Shown here piece by piece: positions 48,738 through 61,739 of a stretch of DNA of 64,000 nt (the first letter of the stretch is position 1; each line of letters opens with the position of its first letter). The position numbers and the translations under genes are program-made. The notes under the pieces are model-generated. The model made no database searches, was not told the DNA's origin, and saw only the letters and a list, made by a program, of their open reading frames with translations. Origin of the DNA: Purshia tridentata (Eukaryota > Streptophyta > Magnoliopsida > Rosales > Rosaceae); the NCBI GenBank assembly GCA_003254885.1, contig QANT01004336.1:1-64000 (forward strand), given 5' to 3'.

Positions 48738-50447
48738 TTTTTCTTTCTTTTGCCTTTTATTTACCAAAAAAAAGAAAGTGCTTGCCCATGTCTTTCTTGC
48801 CAACCGATAACGTTTTGGTGCAACTTTAACCAAACTGTACAGTGTGTGCACCGAAATGACGTTTTCGTTCGCTCCTAACACCTAAAGTGGTTCATTTGGG
48901 CTAGCATGCTAATCCAGACATTACAGAGTCCTTCCTCACCTCTTTCTTGCGAATCGGGCACATTTTGGTGCAATTTGGACCAAGTTAGACTGAGTGCGCA
49001 CCGAAATGACGTATTCGTGCGTTATTAGCAGCTAAAGTTGTTCTTTGGGGCTTGAACGCTTATCGAGACATGAGAGAGTGCTTCCCCATGTATTTCTTCC
49101 AACCGGGGAACGTTTTGGTGCAACTTTAATCGACCTGGACTCAGTGTGCACCGAAATGACGTTTTCGTGCATCCTTAAGGCCTCAGGTGGATCCTTAGGG
49201 TTAGCACGCTAATATCCAGACATGAGAAAATGCTTCCTTATGTCTTCTTGCCAGAGACATTACAGAGTGCTTCCTCACCTCTTTCTTGAGAATCGGGCAC
49301 ATTTTGGTGCAATTTGGACCAAGTTAGACTGAGTGCGCATCGAAATGACGTATTCGTGCGTTATTAGCAGCTAAAGTTCTTCTTTGGGGCTTGAACGCTT
49401 ATCGAGACATGAGAGAGTGCTTCCCCATGTATTTCTTCCAACCGGGGAACGTTTTGGTGCAACTTTAATCGACCTGGACTCAGTGTGCACCGAAATGACG
49501 TTTTCGTCCATCCTTAAGGCCTCAGGTGGATCCTTAGGGTTAGCACGCTAATATCGAGACATGAGAAAGTGCTTCCTTATGTCTTTCTTGCCCACCAAGG
49601 AAGTTTTGGTGCAATTTGGACGAATTCGGACTAAGTACGCACCGAAATGATGTTTTCGCGCATTCTCAACACCTGAAGTGGATATTTAGGGCTGGCACGC
49701 TAATCCTTATGTCTTTCTTGCCCACTCAGGAAGTTTTGTTGCAATTTGGACGAATTCGGACTGAGTACGCACCGAAATGATGTTTTCGCGCATTCTTAAC
49801 ACCTAAAGTGGATATTTAGGGCTGACACGCTAATCGAGACATGAGAACGTGCGTCCTCATGTCCTTCTTGCCAACGGGGCACGTTTTGATGCAATTTAGA
49901 CGAAAGTAGACTGAGTATGCGCTGAAATGAGGTTTTAGCTCCTTCTTAACACGAAATGTGCTTCTTGAGGGCTACAACTTTAATCCAAGCATGAGAACGT
50001 GCTTCTCGCCAACCGCGCACGTTTTGGTGCAACTTTAACCAAGTTGTGCACAGTGTGCACCGAAATGACGTTCCACGCATTCTTAACACCTAAACTGGTT
50101 CGTTAGGGCTAGAACGCTAATCCAAACAAGAAAAAGTGCCTCCTCATGTCCTTATTGCCAACCGGGGACGTTTTGGTGCAATGGAAACAAAATTGGGTTG
50201 AGGAGGCACCGAAATGAGGTTTTCGTGCGTTCTTAACAAAAGCATGTGCTTCTTGAGGGCTAGAACGCTAATCCAAGAGTGAGAAAGTGCTTCCCCACAT
50301 CTTTCTTGCCAACCGGGCACGTTTTCGTGGAAATTGCACGAAATTGGATTGAGTACGCACGGAAATGATGTTTTCGTGCCTTCTAAACACGAAATGTGCT
50401 TCTTTACGGCTAGAATGCTAATCTAAGCATGGGAAAGTGCTTCCCCA

Positions 50448-50566
50448 GGGTGCGATCATACCAGCACTAATGCACCGGATCCCATCAGAACTCCGCAGTT
50501 AATCGTGCTTGGGCGAGAGTAGTACTGGGATGGGTGACCTCCTGGGAAGTCCTCGTGTCGCACCCC
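50448..50566 (+). rRNA. 5S rRNA gene, copy 25
   Basis: Central type; 56 G>T in the A box. The preceding unit is 1,829 bp, with extra B, C and D subrepeats from about 49254 to 49850. Confidence 0.92.
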
Positions 50567-51875
50567 TTTTTCTTTCTTTAGCCTTTTATTTACCAAAAAA
50601 AATAAAGTGCTTGCCCATGTCTTTCTTGCCTACCGATAACGTTTTGGTGCAACTTTAACCAAACTGTACAGTGTGTGCACCGAAATAACGTTTTCGTTCG
50701 CTCCTAACACCCAAAGTGGTTCATTTGGGCTAGCACGCTAATCGAGACATTACAGAGTGCTTCCTCACCTCTTTCTTGCGAATCGGGCACATTTTGGTGC
50801 AATTTGGACCAAGTTAGACTGAGTGCGCACCGAAATGACGTATTCGTGCGTTATTAGCAGCTAAAGTTGTTCTTTGGGGCTTGCACGCTTATCGAGACAT
50901 GAGAGAGTGCTTCCCCATGTATTTCTTGCAACTGGGGAACGTTTTGGTGCAACTTTAATCGACCTGGACTCAGTGTGCACCGAAATGACGTTTTCGTGCA
51001 TCCTTAAAGCCTCAGGTGGATCCTTAGGGTTAGCACGCTAATATCGAGACATGAGAAAGTGCTTCCTTATGTCTTTCTTGCCCACCAAGGAAGTTTTGGT
51101 GCAATTTGGACGAATTCGGACTGAGTACGCACCGAAATGATGTTTTCGCGCATTCTTAACACCTAAAGTGGATATTTAGGGCTGGCACGCTAATCGAGAC
51201 ATGAGAACGTGCGTCCTCATGTCCTTCTTGCCAACGGGGCACGTTTTGATGCAATTTAGACGAAAGTAGACTGAGTATGCGCTGAAATGAGGTTTTCGCT
51301 CCTTCTTAACAAGAAATGTGCTTCTTGAGGGCTACACCTTTAATCCAAGCATGAGAACGTGCTTCTCACCAACCGCGCACGTTTTGGTGCAACTTTAACC
51401 AAGTTGTGCACAGTGTGCACCGAAATGACGTTCCACGCATTCTTAACACCTAAACTGGTTCGTTAGGGCTAGAACGCTAATCCAAACAAGAGAAAGTGCT
51501 TCCTCATGTCCTTATTGCCAACCGGGGACGTTTTGGTGCAATGGAAACAAAATTGGGTTGAGGAGGCACCGAAATGAGGTTTTTGTGCGTTCTTAACAAA
51601 AGCATGTGCTTCTTGAGGGCTAGAACGCTAATCCAAGAGTGAGAAAGTGCTTCCCCACATCTTTCTTGCAAACCGGGCACGTTTTCGTGGAAATTGCATG
51701 AAATTAAGTGAGAAAGTGCTTTCCCACATCTTTCTTGCCAATCGGGCACGTTTTCGTGGAAATTGCACGAAATTGGATTGAGTACGCATGGAAATGAAGT
51801 TTTCGTGCCTTCTAAACACGAAATGTGCTTCTTTACGGCTAGACTGCTAATCTAAGCATGAGAAAGTGCTTCCCG

Positions 51876-51994
51876 GGGTGCGATCATACCAGCACTAATG
51901 CACCGGATCCCATCAGAACTCCGCAGTTAAGCGTGCTTGGGCGAGAGTAGTACTGGAATGGGTGACCTCCTGGGAAGTCCTCGTGTCGCACCCC
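51876..51994 (+). rRNA. 5S rRNA gene, copy 26, upstream member of a close pair
   Basis: Central type with 82 G>A, as in copy 14. Also preceded, like copy 14, by TTACGGYTAGACTGCTAATC. This is the last pure central-type gene. Confidence 0.92.
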
Positions 51995-52086
51995 TTTTTC
52001 TTTCTTGTGCCTTTTATTTACCAAAAAAAAGAAAGTGCTTGCATAGGGCTAGAATGCTAATCCAAGTATGGGAAAGTGTTTCCCCA

Positions 52087-52205
52087 GGGTGCGATCATAC
52101 CAGCAGTAATGCACCGGATCTCATCAGAACTCCGCAGTTTAGCGTGCTTGGGCGAGAGTAGTACTAGGATGGGTGACCTCTTGGGAAGTCCTCGTGTTGC
52201 ACCCC
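52087..52205 (+). rRNA. 5S rRNA gene, copy 27, downstream member of a close pair
   Basis: Starts 211 bp after copy 26, with 92 bp between the genes. Right-end type 35T/80A/112T; 20 C>G, 54 A>T and 95 C>T. The spacer joins the start of subrepeat A to the end of H. Confidence 0.92.
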
Positions 52206-53444
52206 TTTTTCTTTCTTTGGCCTTTCATTTACCAAAAACAAGAAAGTGCTTCCCCATGTCTTTATTATCAACCGATAACGTTTTGGTGCAACTTTAACCA
52301 AACTGTACAGTGTGTGCACCGAAATGACCTTTTTGTTCGCTCCTAACACCCAAAGTGGTTCTTTTGGGCTAGCACGCTAATCGAGACGTTACAGAGTGCT
52401 TCCTCACCTCTTTCTTGCGAATCGGGCACATTTTGGTGCAATTTGGACCAAGTTAGACTGAGTGCGCACCGAAATGACGTATTCGTGCGTTCTTAGCACC
52501 TAAAGTTGTTCTTTGGGGCTTGAACGGTTATCGAGACGTAAGAGAGTGCTTCCCCTTGTCTTTCTTGCAACCGGGGAACGTTTTGGTGCAACTTTAATCG
52601 ACTTGGACTCAGTGTGCACTGAAATGACGTTTTCGTGCATCCTTAAGGCCTCAGGTGGATCCTTAGGGTTAGCACGCTAATATCGAGACATGAGAAAGTG
52701 CTTCCTTATGTCTTTCTTGCCCACCAAGGGTGTTTTAGTGCAATTTGGACGAATTCGGACTGAGTACGCACCGAAATGATGTTTTCGCGCATTCTTAACA
52801 CCTAAAGTGGATCTTTAGGGCGAGCGCGCTCATCGAGACATGAGAACGTCCGTCCTTATGTCCTTCTTGCCAACCTGGCACTTTTTGATGCAATTTAGAC
52901 AAAAGTAGATTGAGTATGCGCTGAAATGAGGTTTTAGCTCCTTCTTAACACGAAATGTGCTTCTTCAGTTCTAAAACGTTAATCCAAGCATCACAACGTG
53001 CTTCTTGCCAACCGCGCACGTTTTGGTGCAATTTTAACCAAGTTGTGCACAGTGTGCACCGAAATGACGTTCCACGCATTCTTAACACCTAAACTGGTTC
53101 GTTAGGGCTAGAACGCTAATCCAAACAAGAGAAAGTGCTTCCTCATGTCCTTATTGCCAACCGGGGACGTTTTGGTGCAATTGAAACAAAATTGGGTAGG
53201 AGGCACCGAAATGAGGTTTTCGTGCGTTCTTAACAAAAGCATGTGCTTCTTGAGGGCTAGAACGCTAATCCAAGAGTGAGAAGGTGCTTCCCCACATCTT
53301 TCTTGCCATCCGGGCACATTTTCGCGGAAATTGCACGAAAGTTTATTGAGTACGCACCGAAATGATGTTTTCGTGCCTTCTAAACACGAAATGTGCTTCT
53401 TTAGGGCTAGAATGCTAATCCAATTATGGGAAAGTGTTTCCCCA

Positions 53445-53563
53445 GGGTGCGATCATACCAGCACTAATGCACCGGATCTCATCAGAACTCCGCAGTTAAG
53501 CGTGCTTGGGCGAGAGTAGTACTGGGATGGGTGACCTCCTGGGAAGTCCTCGTGTCGCACCCC
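53445..53563 (+). rRNA. 5S rRNA gene, copy 28, chimeric between the two types
   Basis: 35T as in the flanking type, but 80G and 112C as in the central type. The upstream spacer is flanking-type. The downstream tail (CTTTTGCC, eight A) and subrepeat A are central-type up to at least about 53760. The exchange point therefore lies between positions 35 and 80 of the gene. Confidence 0.92.
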
Positions 53564-54803
53564 TTTTTCTTTCTTTTGCCTTTTATTTACCAAAAAAAAG
53601 AAAGTGCTTGCCCATGTCTTTCTTGCCAACCGATAACGTTTTGGTGCAACTTTAACCAAACTGTACAGTGTGTGCACCGAAATGACGTTTTCGTTCGCTC
53701 CTAACACCCAAAGTGGTTCATTTGGGCTAGCACGCTAATCGAGACATTACAGAGTGCTTCCTCACCTCTTTCTTGCGAATCGGGCACATTTTGGTGCAAT
53801 TTGGACCAAGTTAGACTGAGTGCGCACCGAAATGATGTATTCCTGCGTTCTTAGCACCTAAAGTTGTTCTTTGGGGCTTGAACGGTTATCGAGACGTAAG
53901 AGAGTGCTTCCCCTTGTCTTTCTTGCAACCGGGGAACGTTTTGGTGCAACTTTAATCGACTTGGACTCAGTGTGCACTGAAATGACGTTTTCGTGCATCC
54001 TTAAGGCCTCAGGTGGATCCTTAGGGTTAGCACGCTAATATCGAGACATGAGAAAGTGCTTCCTTATGTCTTTCTTGCCCACCAAGGGTGTTTTGGTGCA
54101 ATTTGGACGAATTCGGACTGAGTACGCACCGAAATGATGTTTTCGAGCATTCTTAACACCTAAAGTGGATCTTTAGGGTGAGCGCGCTAATCGAGACATG
54201 AGAACGTCCGTCCTTATGTCCTTCTTGCCAACCGGGTACTTTTTGATGCAATTTAGACAAAAATAGACTGAGTATGCGCTGAAATGAGGTTTTAGCTCCT
54301 TCTTAACACGAAATGTGCTTCTTCAGTTCTAAAACGTTAATCCAAGCATGACAACGTGCTTCTTGTCAACCGCGCACGTTTTGGTGCAATTTTAACCAAG
54401 TTGTGCACAGTGTGCACCGAAATGACGTTCCACGATTCTAAACACCTAAACGGGTTCAGTAGGGCTAGAACGCTAATCCAAACAAGAGAAAGTGCTTCCT
54501 CATGTCCTTATTGCTAACCGGGGACGTTTTGGTGCAATTGAAACAAAATTAGGTTGAGGAGGCACCGAAATGAGGTTTTCGTGTGTTCTTAAGAAAAGCA
54601 TGTGCTTCTTGAGGGCTAGAACGCTAATCCAAGAGTGAGAAGGTGCTTCTCCACATCTTTCTTGCCAACTGGGGACGTTTTCGCGGAAATTGCACGAAAG
54701 TTGATTGAGTACGCACCGAAATGATGTTTTCGTGCCTTCTAAACACGAAATGTGCTTCTTTAGGGCTAGAATGCTAATCCAAGCATGGGAAAGTGTTTCC
54801 CCA

Positions 54804-54922
54804 GGGTGCGGTCATACCAGCACTAATGCACCGGATCTCATCAGAACTCCGCAGTTAAGCGTGCTTGGGCGAGAGTAGTACTAGGATGGGTGACCTCCTG
54901 GGAAGTCCTCATGTTGCACCCC
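54804..54922 (+). rRNA. 5S rRNA gene, copy 29
   Basis: Flanking type; 8 A>G and 108 G>A. Confidence 0.92.
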
Positions 54923-56137
54923 TTTTTCTTTTTTTGGCGTTTTATTTACCAAAAACAGGAAAGTACTACCTCATGTCTTTCTTACTAACCTCTAACGTTT
55001 TGGTGCAACTTTAACCAACTGTACAGTTTGTGCGCCGAAATGACGTTTTCGTTCGTTCCTAACACCCAAAGTTGTTCTTTTGGGGTGGCACGCTAATCGA
55101 GACATTACAAAGAACATTTTGGTGCAATTTGGACCAAGTTAGACTGAGTGCGCACCGAAATGACGTATTCGTGCGTTCTTAGCACGAAAGTTGTTCTTTG
55201 GGGCTTGAACGCTTATCGAGACCTGAGAGAGTGCTTCCCCTTGTCTTTCTTCCAACCGGGGAACGTTTTGGTGCAACTTTAATCGACTTAGACTCAGTGT
55301 GCCCTGAAATGACGTTTTCGTGCATCCTTAAGGCCTGAGCTGGATCCTTAGGGTTAGCACGCTAATATCGAGACATGAGAAAGTACTTCCTTATGTCTTT
55401 CTTGGCCACCAAGGAAGTTTTGGTGCAATTTGGACGAATTCAGACTGAGTACGCACCGAAATGATGTTTTCGCGCATTCTTAAAACCTAAACTGGATCTT
55501 TAGGGCTGGCACGCTAATCGAGACATGAGAATGTGCGTCCTCATGTCCTTCTNCTTCTTGCCAACGGGGCACGTTTTGATGCAATTTAGACGAAAGTAGA
55601 CTGAGTATGCGCTGAAATGAGGTTTTAACTCCTTCTTAACACGAAATGTGCTTCTTCAAGGCTAAAACGTTAATCCAAGCATGCGAACGTGCTTCTTGCA
55701 AGCCGCGCACGTTTTGGTGCAAGTTTAACCAAATTGTGCACAGTGTGCCCCGAAATGACGTTCCACGCATTCTTAACACCTAAATTGGTTCGTTAGGGCT
55801 AGAACGCTAATCCAAACAAGAGAAATTGCTTGCTCATGTGCTTATTGCCAACTGGGGACGTTTTGGTGCAATTGAAAAAAAATTGGGTTGTGGACGCACC
55901 GAAATGAGGTTTTCGTGCGTTCTTAACAAAAGCATGTGCTTCTTGAGGGCTAGAACGCTAATCCAAGAGTGAGAAGGTGCTTCCCCACATCTTTCTTGCC
56001 AACCGGGCACGTTTTCGCGGAAATTGCACGAAATTGGATTGAGTGCGCTCCGAAATGATGTTTTCGTGCCTTCTAAACACGAAATGTGCTTCTTTAGGGT
56101 TAGAATGCTAATCCAAGCATGGGAAAGTGTGTCCACA

Positions 56138-56256
56138 GGGTGCGATCATACCAGCACTAATGCACCGGATCTCATCAGAACTCCGCAGTCAAGCGTGCTT
56201 GGGCGAGAGTAGCACTAGGATGGGTGACCTCTTGGGAAGTCCTCGTGTTGCACCCC
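56138..56256 (+). rRNA. 5S rRNA gene, copy 30
   Basis: Flanking type; 53 T>C, 76 T>C and 95 C>T. Confidence 0.91.
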
Positions 56257-57497
56257 TTTTTCTTTCTTTGGCCTTTTATTTACCAAAAACAGGAAAGTGC
56301 TACCCCATGTCTTTCTTACCAACCGATAATGTTTTGGTGCAACTTTAACCAAACTGTACAGTGTGTGCACCGAAATGGCGTTTTCGTTCGCTCCTAACAC
56401 CCAAAGTGGTTCTTTTGGGCTAGCACGCTAATCGAGACATTACAAAGTGCTTCCTCACCTCTTTCTTGCGAATCGGGCACATTTTGGTGCAATTTGAACC
56501 AAGTTAGACTGAGTGCGCACCGAAACGACGTATTCGTTCGTTCTTAGCACCTAAAGTTGTTCGTTGGGGCATGAACGCTTATCAAGACGTGAGAGAGTGC
56601 TTCCCCTTGTCTTTCTTGCAACCGGGGAACGTTTTGGTGCAACTTTATTCGACTTGGACTCAGTGTGCAACGAAATGACGTTTTCGTGCATCCTTAAGGC
56701 CTCAGGTGGATCCTTAGGGTTAGCACGCTAATATCGAGACATGAGAAAGTGCTTCCTTTTGTCTTTCTTAGCCAACAAGGAAGTTTTGGTGCAATTTCGA
56801 CGAATTCGGACTGACTACGCACCGAAATGATGTTTTCGCACATTCTGAAAACTTAAAGTCGATCTTTATGGCTGGCACGCTAATCGAGACATGAGAACGT
56901 GCGTCCTCATGTCCTTCTTGCCAACTAGGCACTTTTTGATGCAATTTAGACGAAAGTAGACTGACTATGCGCTGAAATGAGGTTTTAGCTTCTTCTTAAC
57001 ACGAAATGTGCTTCTTCAGGGCTAGAATGTTAACCCAAGCATGAGAACGTGCTTCTTGCCAACTGCGCACGTTTTGGTGCAAGTTTAACCAAGTTGTGCA
57101 CAGTGTGCACCGAAATGACGTTCCACGCATTCTTAACACCTAAACTGGTTCGTTAGGGCTAGAACGCTAATCCAAACAAGAGAAAGTACTTCCTCATGTC
57201 CTTATTGCGAACCGGGGACGTTTTGGTGCAATTGAAACAAAATTGTGTTGAGGAGGCACCGAAATGAGGTTTTCGTGCGTTCTTAACAAAAGCATGTGCT
57301 TCTTGAGGGCTAGAACGCTAATCCAAGAGTGAGAAGGTGCTTCCCCACATCTTTCTTGCCAACCGGGCACGTTTTCGCGGAAATTGCACGAATTTGGACT
57401 GAGTACGCACCGAAATGATGTTTTCGTGCCTTCTAAACACGAAATGTGCTTCTTTAGGGCTAGAATGCTAATCCAACTATGGGAAAGTGTTTCCCCA

Positions 57498-57616
57498 GGG
57501 TGCGATCATACCAGCACTAATGCACCGGATCTCATCAGAACTCCGCAGCTTAGCGTCCTTGGGCGAGAGTAGTACTAGGATGGGTGACCTCTTGGGAAGT
57601 CCTCGTGTTGCACCCC
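57498..57616 (+). rRNA. 5S rRNA gene, copy 31
   Basis: Flanking type; 52 T>C, 54 A>T and 60 G>C in or at the A box, and 95 C>T shared with copies 27 and 30. Confidence 0.9.
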
Positions 57617-58860
57617 TTTTTCTTTCTTTGGCCTTTTATTTACCAAAAACAAGAAAGTGCTTCCCCATGTCTTTATTATCAACCGATAACGTTTTGGTGC
57701 AATTTTAACCAAACTGTACAGTGTGTGCACCGAAATGACGTTTTCGTTCGCTCCTAACACCCAAAGTGGTGGTTCATTTGGGCTAGCACGCTAATCGAGA
57801 CATTACAGAGTGCTCTCTCACCTCTTTCTTGCGAATCGGGCACATTTTGGTGCAATTTGGACCAAGTTAGACTGAGTGCGCACCGAAATGACGTATTCGT
57901 GCGTTCTTAGCACCTAAAGTTGTTCTTTGGGCCTTGAACGGTTATCGAGACGTAAGAGAGTGCTTCCCCTTGTCTTTCTTGCAACCGGGGAACGTTTTGG
58001 TGCAACTTTAATCGACTTGGACTCAGTGTGCAACGAAATGACGTTTTCGTGCATCCTTAAGGCCTCAGGTGGATCCTTAGGGTTAGCACGCTAATATCGA
58101 GACATGAGAAAGTGCTTCCTTTTGTTTTTCTTGGCCAAGAAGGAAGTTTTGGTGCAATTTGGACGAATTCAGACTGAGTACGCACCGAAATGATGTTTTT
58201 GCGCATTCTGAAAACCTAAAGTGGATCTTTAGGGCTGGCACGCTAATCGAGACATGAGAACGTGCGTCCTCATGTCCTTCTTGCCAACCGGGCACGTTTT
58301 GATGCTATTTAGACGAAAGAAGACTGAGTATGCGCTGAAATGAGGTTTTTGCTCCTTCTTAACACGAAATGTGCTTCTTCAGGGCTAGAACGTTAATCCA
58401 AGCATGAGAACGTGCTTCTTGCCAACCGCGCACATTTTGGTGCAAGTTTAACCATGTTGTGCACAGTGTGCACCGAAATGACGTTCCACGCATTCTTAAC
58501 ACCTAAATTGGTTCGTTAGGGCTAGAAAGCTAATCCAAACAAGAGAAAGTGCTTCCTCATGTCCTTATGGCCAACCGGGGACGTTTTGGTGCAATTGAAA
58601 CAAAGTTGGGTTGAGGAGGCACCGAAATGAGGTTTTCGTGTGTTCTTAATATAAGCATGTGCGTCTTGAGGGCAAGAAGGCTAACCCAAGAGTGAGAAGG
58701 GGCTTCCCCACATCTTTCTTGCCAACCGGGCACGTTTTCACAGAAATTGCACGAAATTGGATTGAGTACGCACCGAAATGATGTTTTCGTGCCTTCTAAA
58801 CAAGAAATGTGCTTATTTAGGGCTAGAATGCTAATCCAAGCGTGGGAAAGTGCTTCTCCA

Positions 58861-58979
58861 AGGTGCGATCATACCAGCACTAATGCACCGGATCGCATCA
58901 GAACTCCGCAGTTAAGCGTTCTTGGGTGAGAGTAGTACTAGGATGGGTGACCTCCTGGGAAGTCCTCGTGTTGCACCCC
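58861..58979 (+). rRNA. 5S rRNA gene, copy 32
   Basis: Flanking type; 1 G>A, 35 T>G, 60 G>T and 67 C>T. Confidence 0.9.
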
Positions 58980-60220
58980 TTTTTCTTTCTTTGGCCTTTT
59001 ATTTACCAAAAACAAGAAAGTGCTTCCCCATGTCTTTATTACCAACCGATAACGTTTTGGTGCAACTTTAACCAAACTCTACATTGTGTGCACCGAAATG
59101 ACGTTTTCCCTCGCTCCTAACACCCAAAGTGGTTCTTTTGGGCTAGCACGCTAATCGAGACATTACAGAGTGCTTCCTCACCTCTTTCTTGCGAATCGGG
59201 CACATTTTGGTGCAATTTTGACCAAGTTAAACTAAGTGCGCACCGAAATGACGTATTCGTGCGTTCTTAGCACCTAAAGTTGTTCCTTAGGGCTTGAACG
59301 CTTATCGAGACATGAGAGAGTGCTTCCCCATTTCTTACCTCCAACCGGGGAACCTTTTTGTGCAACTTTAATCGACTTAGAGTCAGTGTGCACCGAAATG
59401 ACATTTTCGTGCATCCTTAAGGCCTCAGGTGGATCCTTAGGGTTAGCACGCTAATATCGAGACATGAGAAAGTGCTTCCTTATGTCTTTCTTGCCCACCA
59501 AGGAAGTTTTAGTGCAATTTGGACGAATTCGGACTGAGTACGCACCGAAATGATGTTTTTGCGCATTCTTAACACCTAAAGTGGATCTTTAGGGCTGGAA
59601 CGCCAATCGAGATATGAGAATGTGCGTCCTCATGTCCTTCTTGCCAACCGGGCACGTTTTGATGCAATGTACACGAAAGTAGACTGAGTATGCGCTGAAA
59701 TGAGGTTTTTGCTTCTTCTTAACACGAAATGTGCTTCTTCAGGGCTAGAACGTTAATCCAAGCATGAGAACGTGCTTCTTGCCAACCGCGCACGTTTCGG
59801 TGCAAGTTTAACCAAGTTGTGCACAGTGTGCACCGAAATGATGTTCCACGCATTCTTAACCCCTAAATTGGTTCGTTAGGGCAAGAACGCTAATCCAAAC
59901 AAGATAAAGTGGTTTCTCATGTCCTTCTTGCCAACCGGGGACGTTTTGGTGCAATTGAAAAAAAATTGGATTGTGGAGGCACCGAAATGAGGTTTTCATG
60001 CGTTCTTAACAAAAGCATTTGCTTCTTGAGGGCTAGAATGCTAATCCAAGAGTGAGAAAGTGCTTGCCCACATTTTTCTTGCCAACCGGGCACGTTTTCT
60101 CGGAAATTGCACGATATTGGATTGAGTGCGCACCGAAATGATGTTTTCGTGCCTTCTAAACACGAAATGTGCTTCTTTAGGGCTAGAATGCTAATCCAAG
60201 CATGGGAAAATGCTTCCCCA

Positions 60221-60339
60221 GGGTGCGATCATACGAGCATTAATGCACCGGATCTCATCAGAACTCCGCGGTTAAGCGTGCTTGGGCGAGAGTAGTACTA
60301 GGATGGGTGACCTCCTGGGAAGTCTTCGTGTTGCACACC
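60221..60339 (+). rRNA. 5S rRNA gene, copy 33
   Basis: Flanking type; 15 C>G, 20 C>T, 50 A>G, 105 C>T and 117 C>A. Confidence 0.9.
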
Positions 60340-61620
60340 TTTTTCTTTCTTTGGCCTTTTATTTACCAAAAACAAGAAAGTGCTTCCCCATGTCTTTATT
60401 ACCAACCGATAATGTTTTGGTGCAACTTTAACCAAACTGTATAGTGTGTGCACCGAAAAGACGATTTCGTTCGCTCCTAACACCCAAAGTGGTTCTTTTG
60501 GGCTAGCACGCTAGTAGAGACATTACAGAGTGCTTCCTCACCTCTGTCTTGCGAATCGGGCACATTTTGGTGCAATTTGGACCAAATTAGACTGAGTGCG
60601 CACCGAAATGACGTATTCATGCGTTCTTAGCACCTAAAGTTGTTCTTTGGGGCTTGAACGCTTATCGAGCCATGAGAGAGTGCTTCCCCATGTCTTTCAT
60701 CCAACCGGGGAACGTTTTGGTGCAACTTTAATCGACTTCGACTCAGTGTGCAACGAAATGACGTTTTCGTGCATCCTTACGGCCTCAGGTGGATCCTTAG
60801 GGTTAGCACGCTAATATCGAGACATGAGAAAGTGCTTCCTTTTGTCTTTCTTGCTCACCAAGGAAGTTTTGGTGCAATGTGGACAAATTCAGACTGAGTA
60901 CGCACCGAAATGATGTTTTCGCGCATTGTTAACACCTAAAGTGGATCTTTAGGGCTGGCACGCTAATCGAGACATAAGAACGTGCGTCCTCATGTCTTTC
61001 TTGCCAACCGGGCACGTTTTGATGCAATTTAGACGAAAGTAGACTGAGTATGCGCTGAAATGAGGTTTTTGCTCCTTCTTAACACGAAATGTGCTTCTTC
61101 AGGGCTAGAACGTTAATCCAAGTATGAGAACGTGCTTCTTGCCAACCGCGCACGTTTTGGTGCAAGTTTAACCAAGTTGTGCACAGTGTGCACCNTTTGG
61201 TGCAACTTCAACCAAGTTGTGCACGGTGTGCGCCGAAATGACGTTCCACGCATTCTTCACACCTAAACTGGTTCGTTGGGGCTAGAACGCTAATCCGAAC
61301 AAGGGAAAGTGCTTCCTCATGTCTTCATTGCCAACCGGCGACGTTTTGGTGCAATTGAAACAAAATTGGGTTGAGGAGGCACCGAAATGAGGTTTTCGTG
61401 CGTTCTTAACTAATGCATGTGCTTCTAGGGGGCTAGAACGCTAATCCAAGAGTGAGAAAGTGCTTCCCCACATCTTTCTTGCCAATTGGGCACCGTTTCG
61501 CGGAAATTGCACGAAATTGGATTATGTGTGCGCCGAAATGATGTTTTCGTGCCTTCTAAACACGAAATGTGCTTCTTTAGGGGTAGAATCGTAATCCAAG
61601 CGTGGGAAAGTGCTTCCCCA

Positions 61621-61739
61621 GGGTGCAATCTTACCAGCACTAATGCACCGGATCTCATCAGAACTCCGCAGTTAAGCGTGCTTGGGCGAGTGTAGTACTA
61701 GGATGGGAGATCTCCTGGGAAGTCCTCGTGTTGCACCCC
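61621..61739 (+). rRNA. 5S rRNA gene, copy 34, last in the array
   Basis: Flanking type; 7 G>A, 11 A>T, 71 A>T, 88 T>A and 91 C>T. The last two weaken the C box. The array edge follows about 1.1 kb later. Confidence 0.9.
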
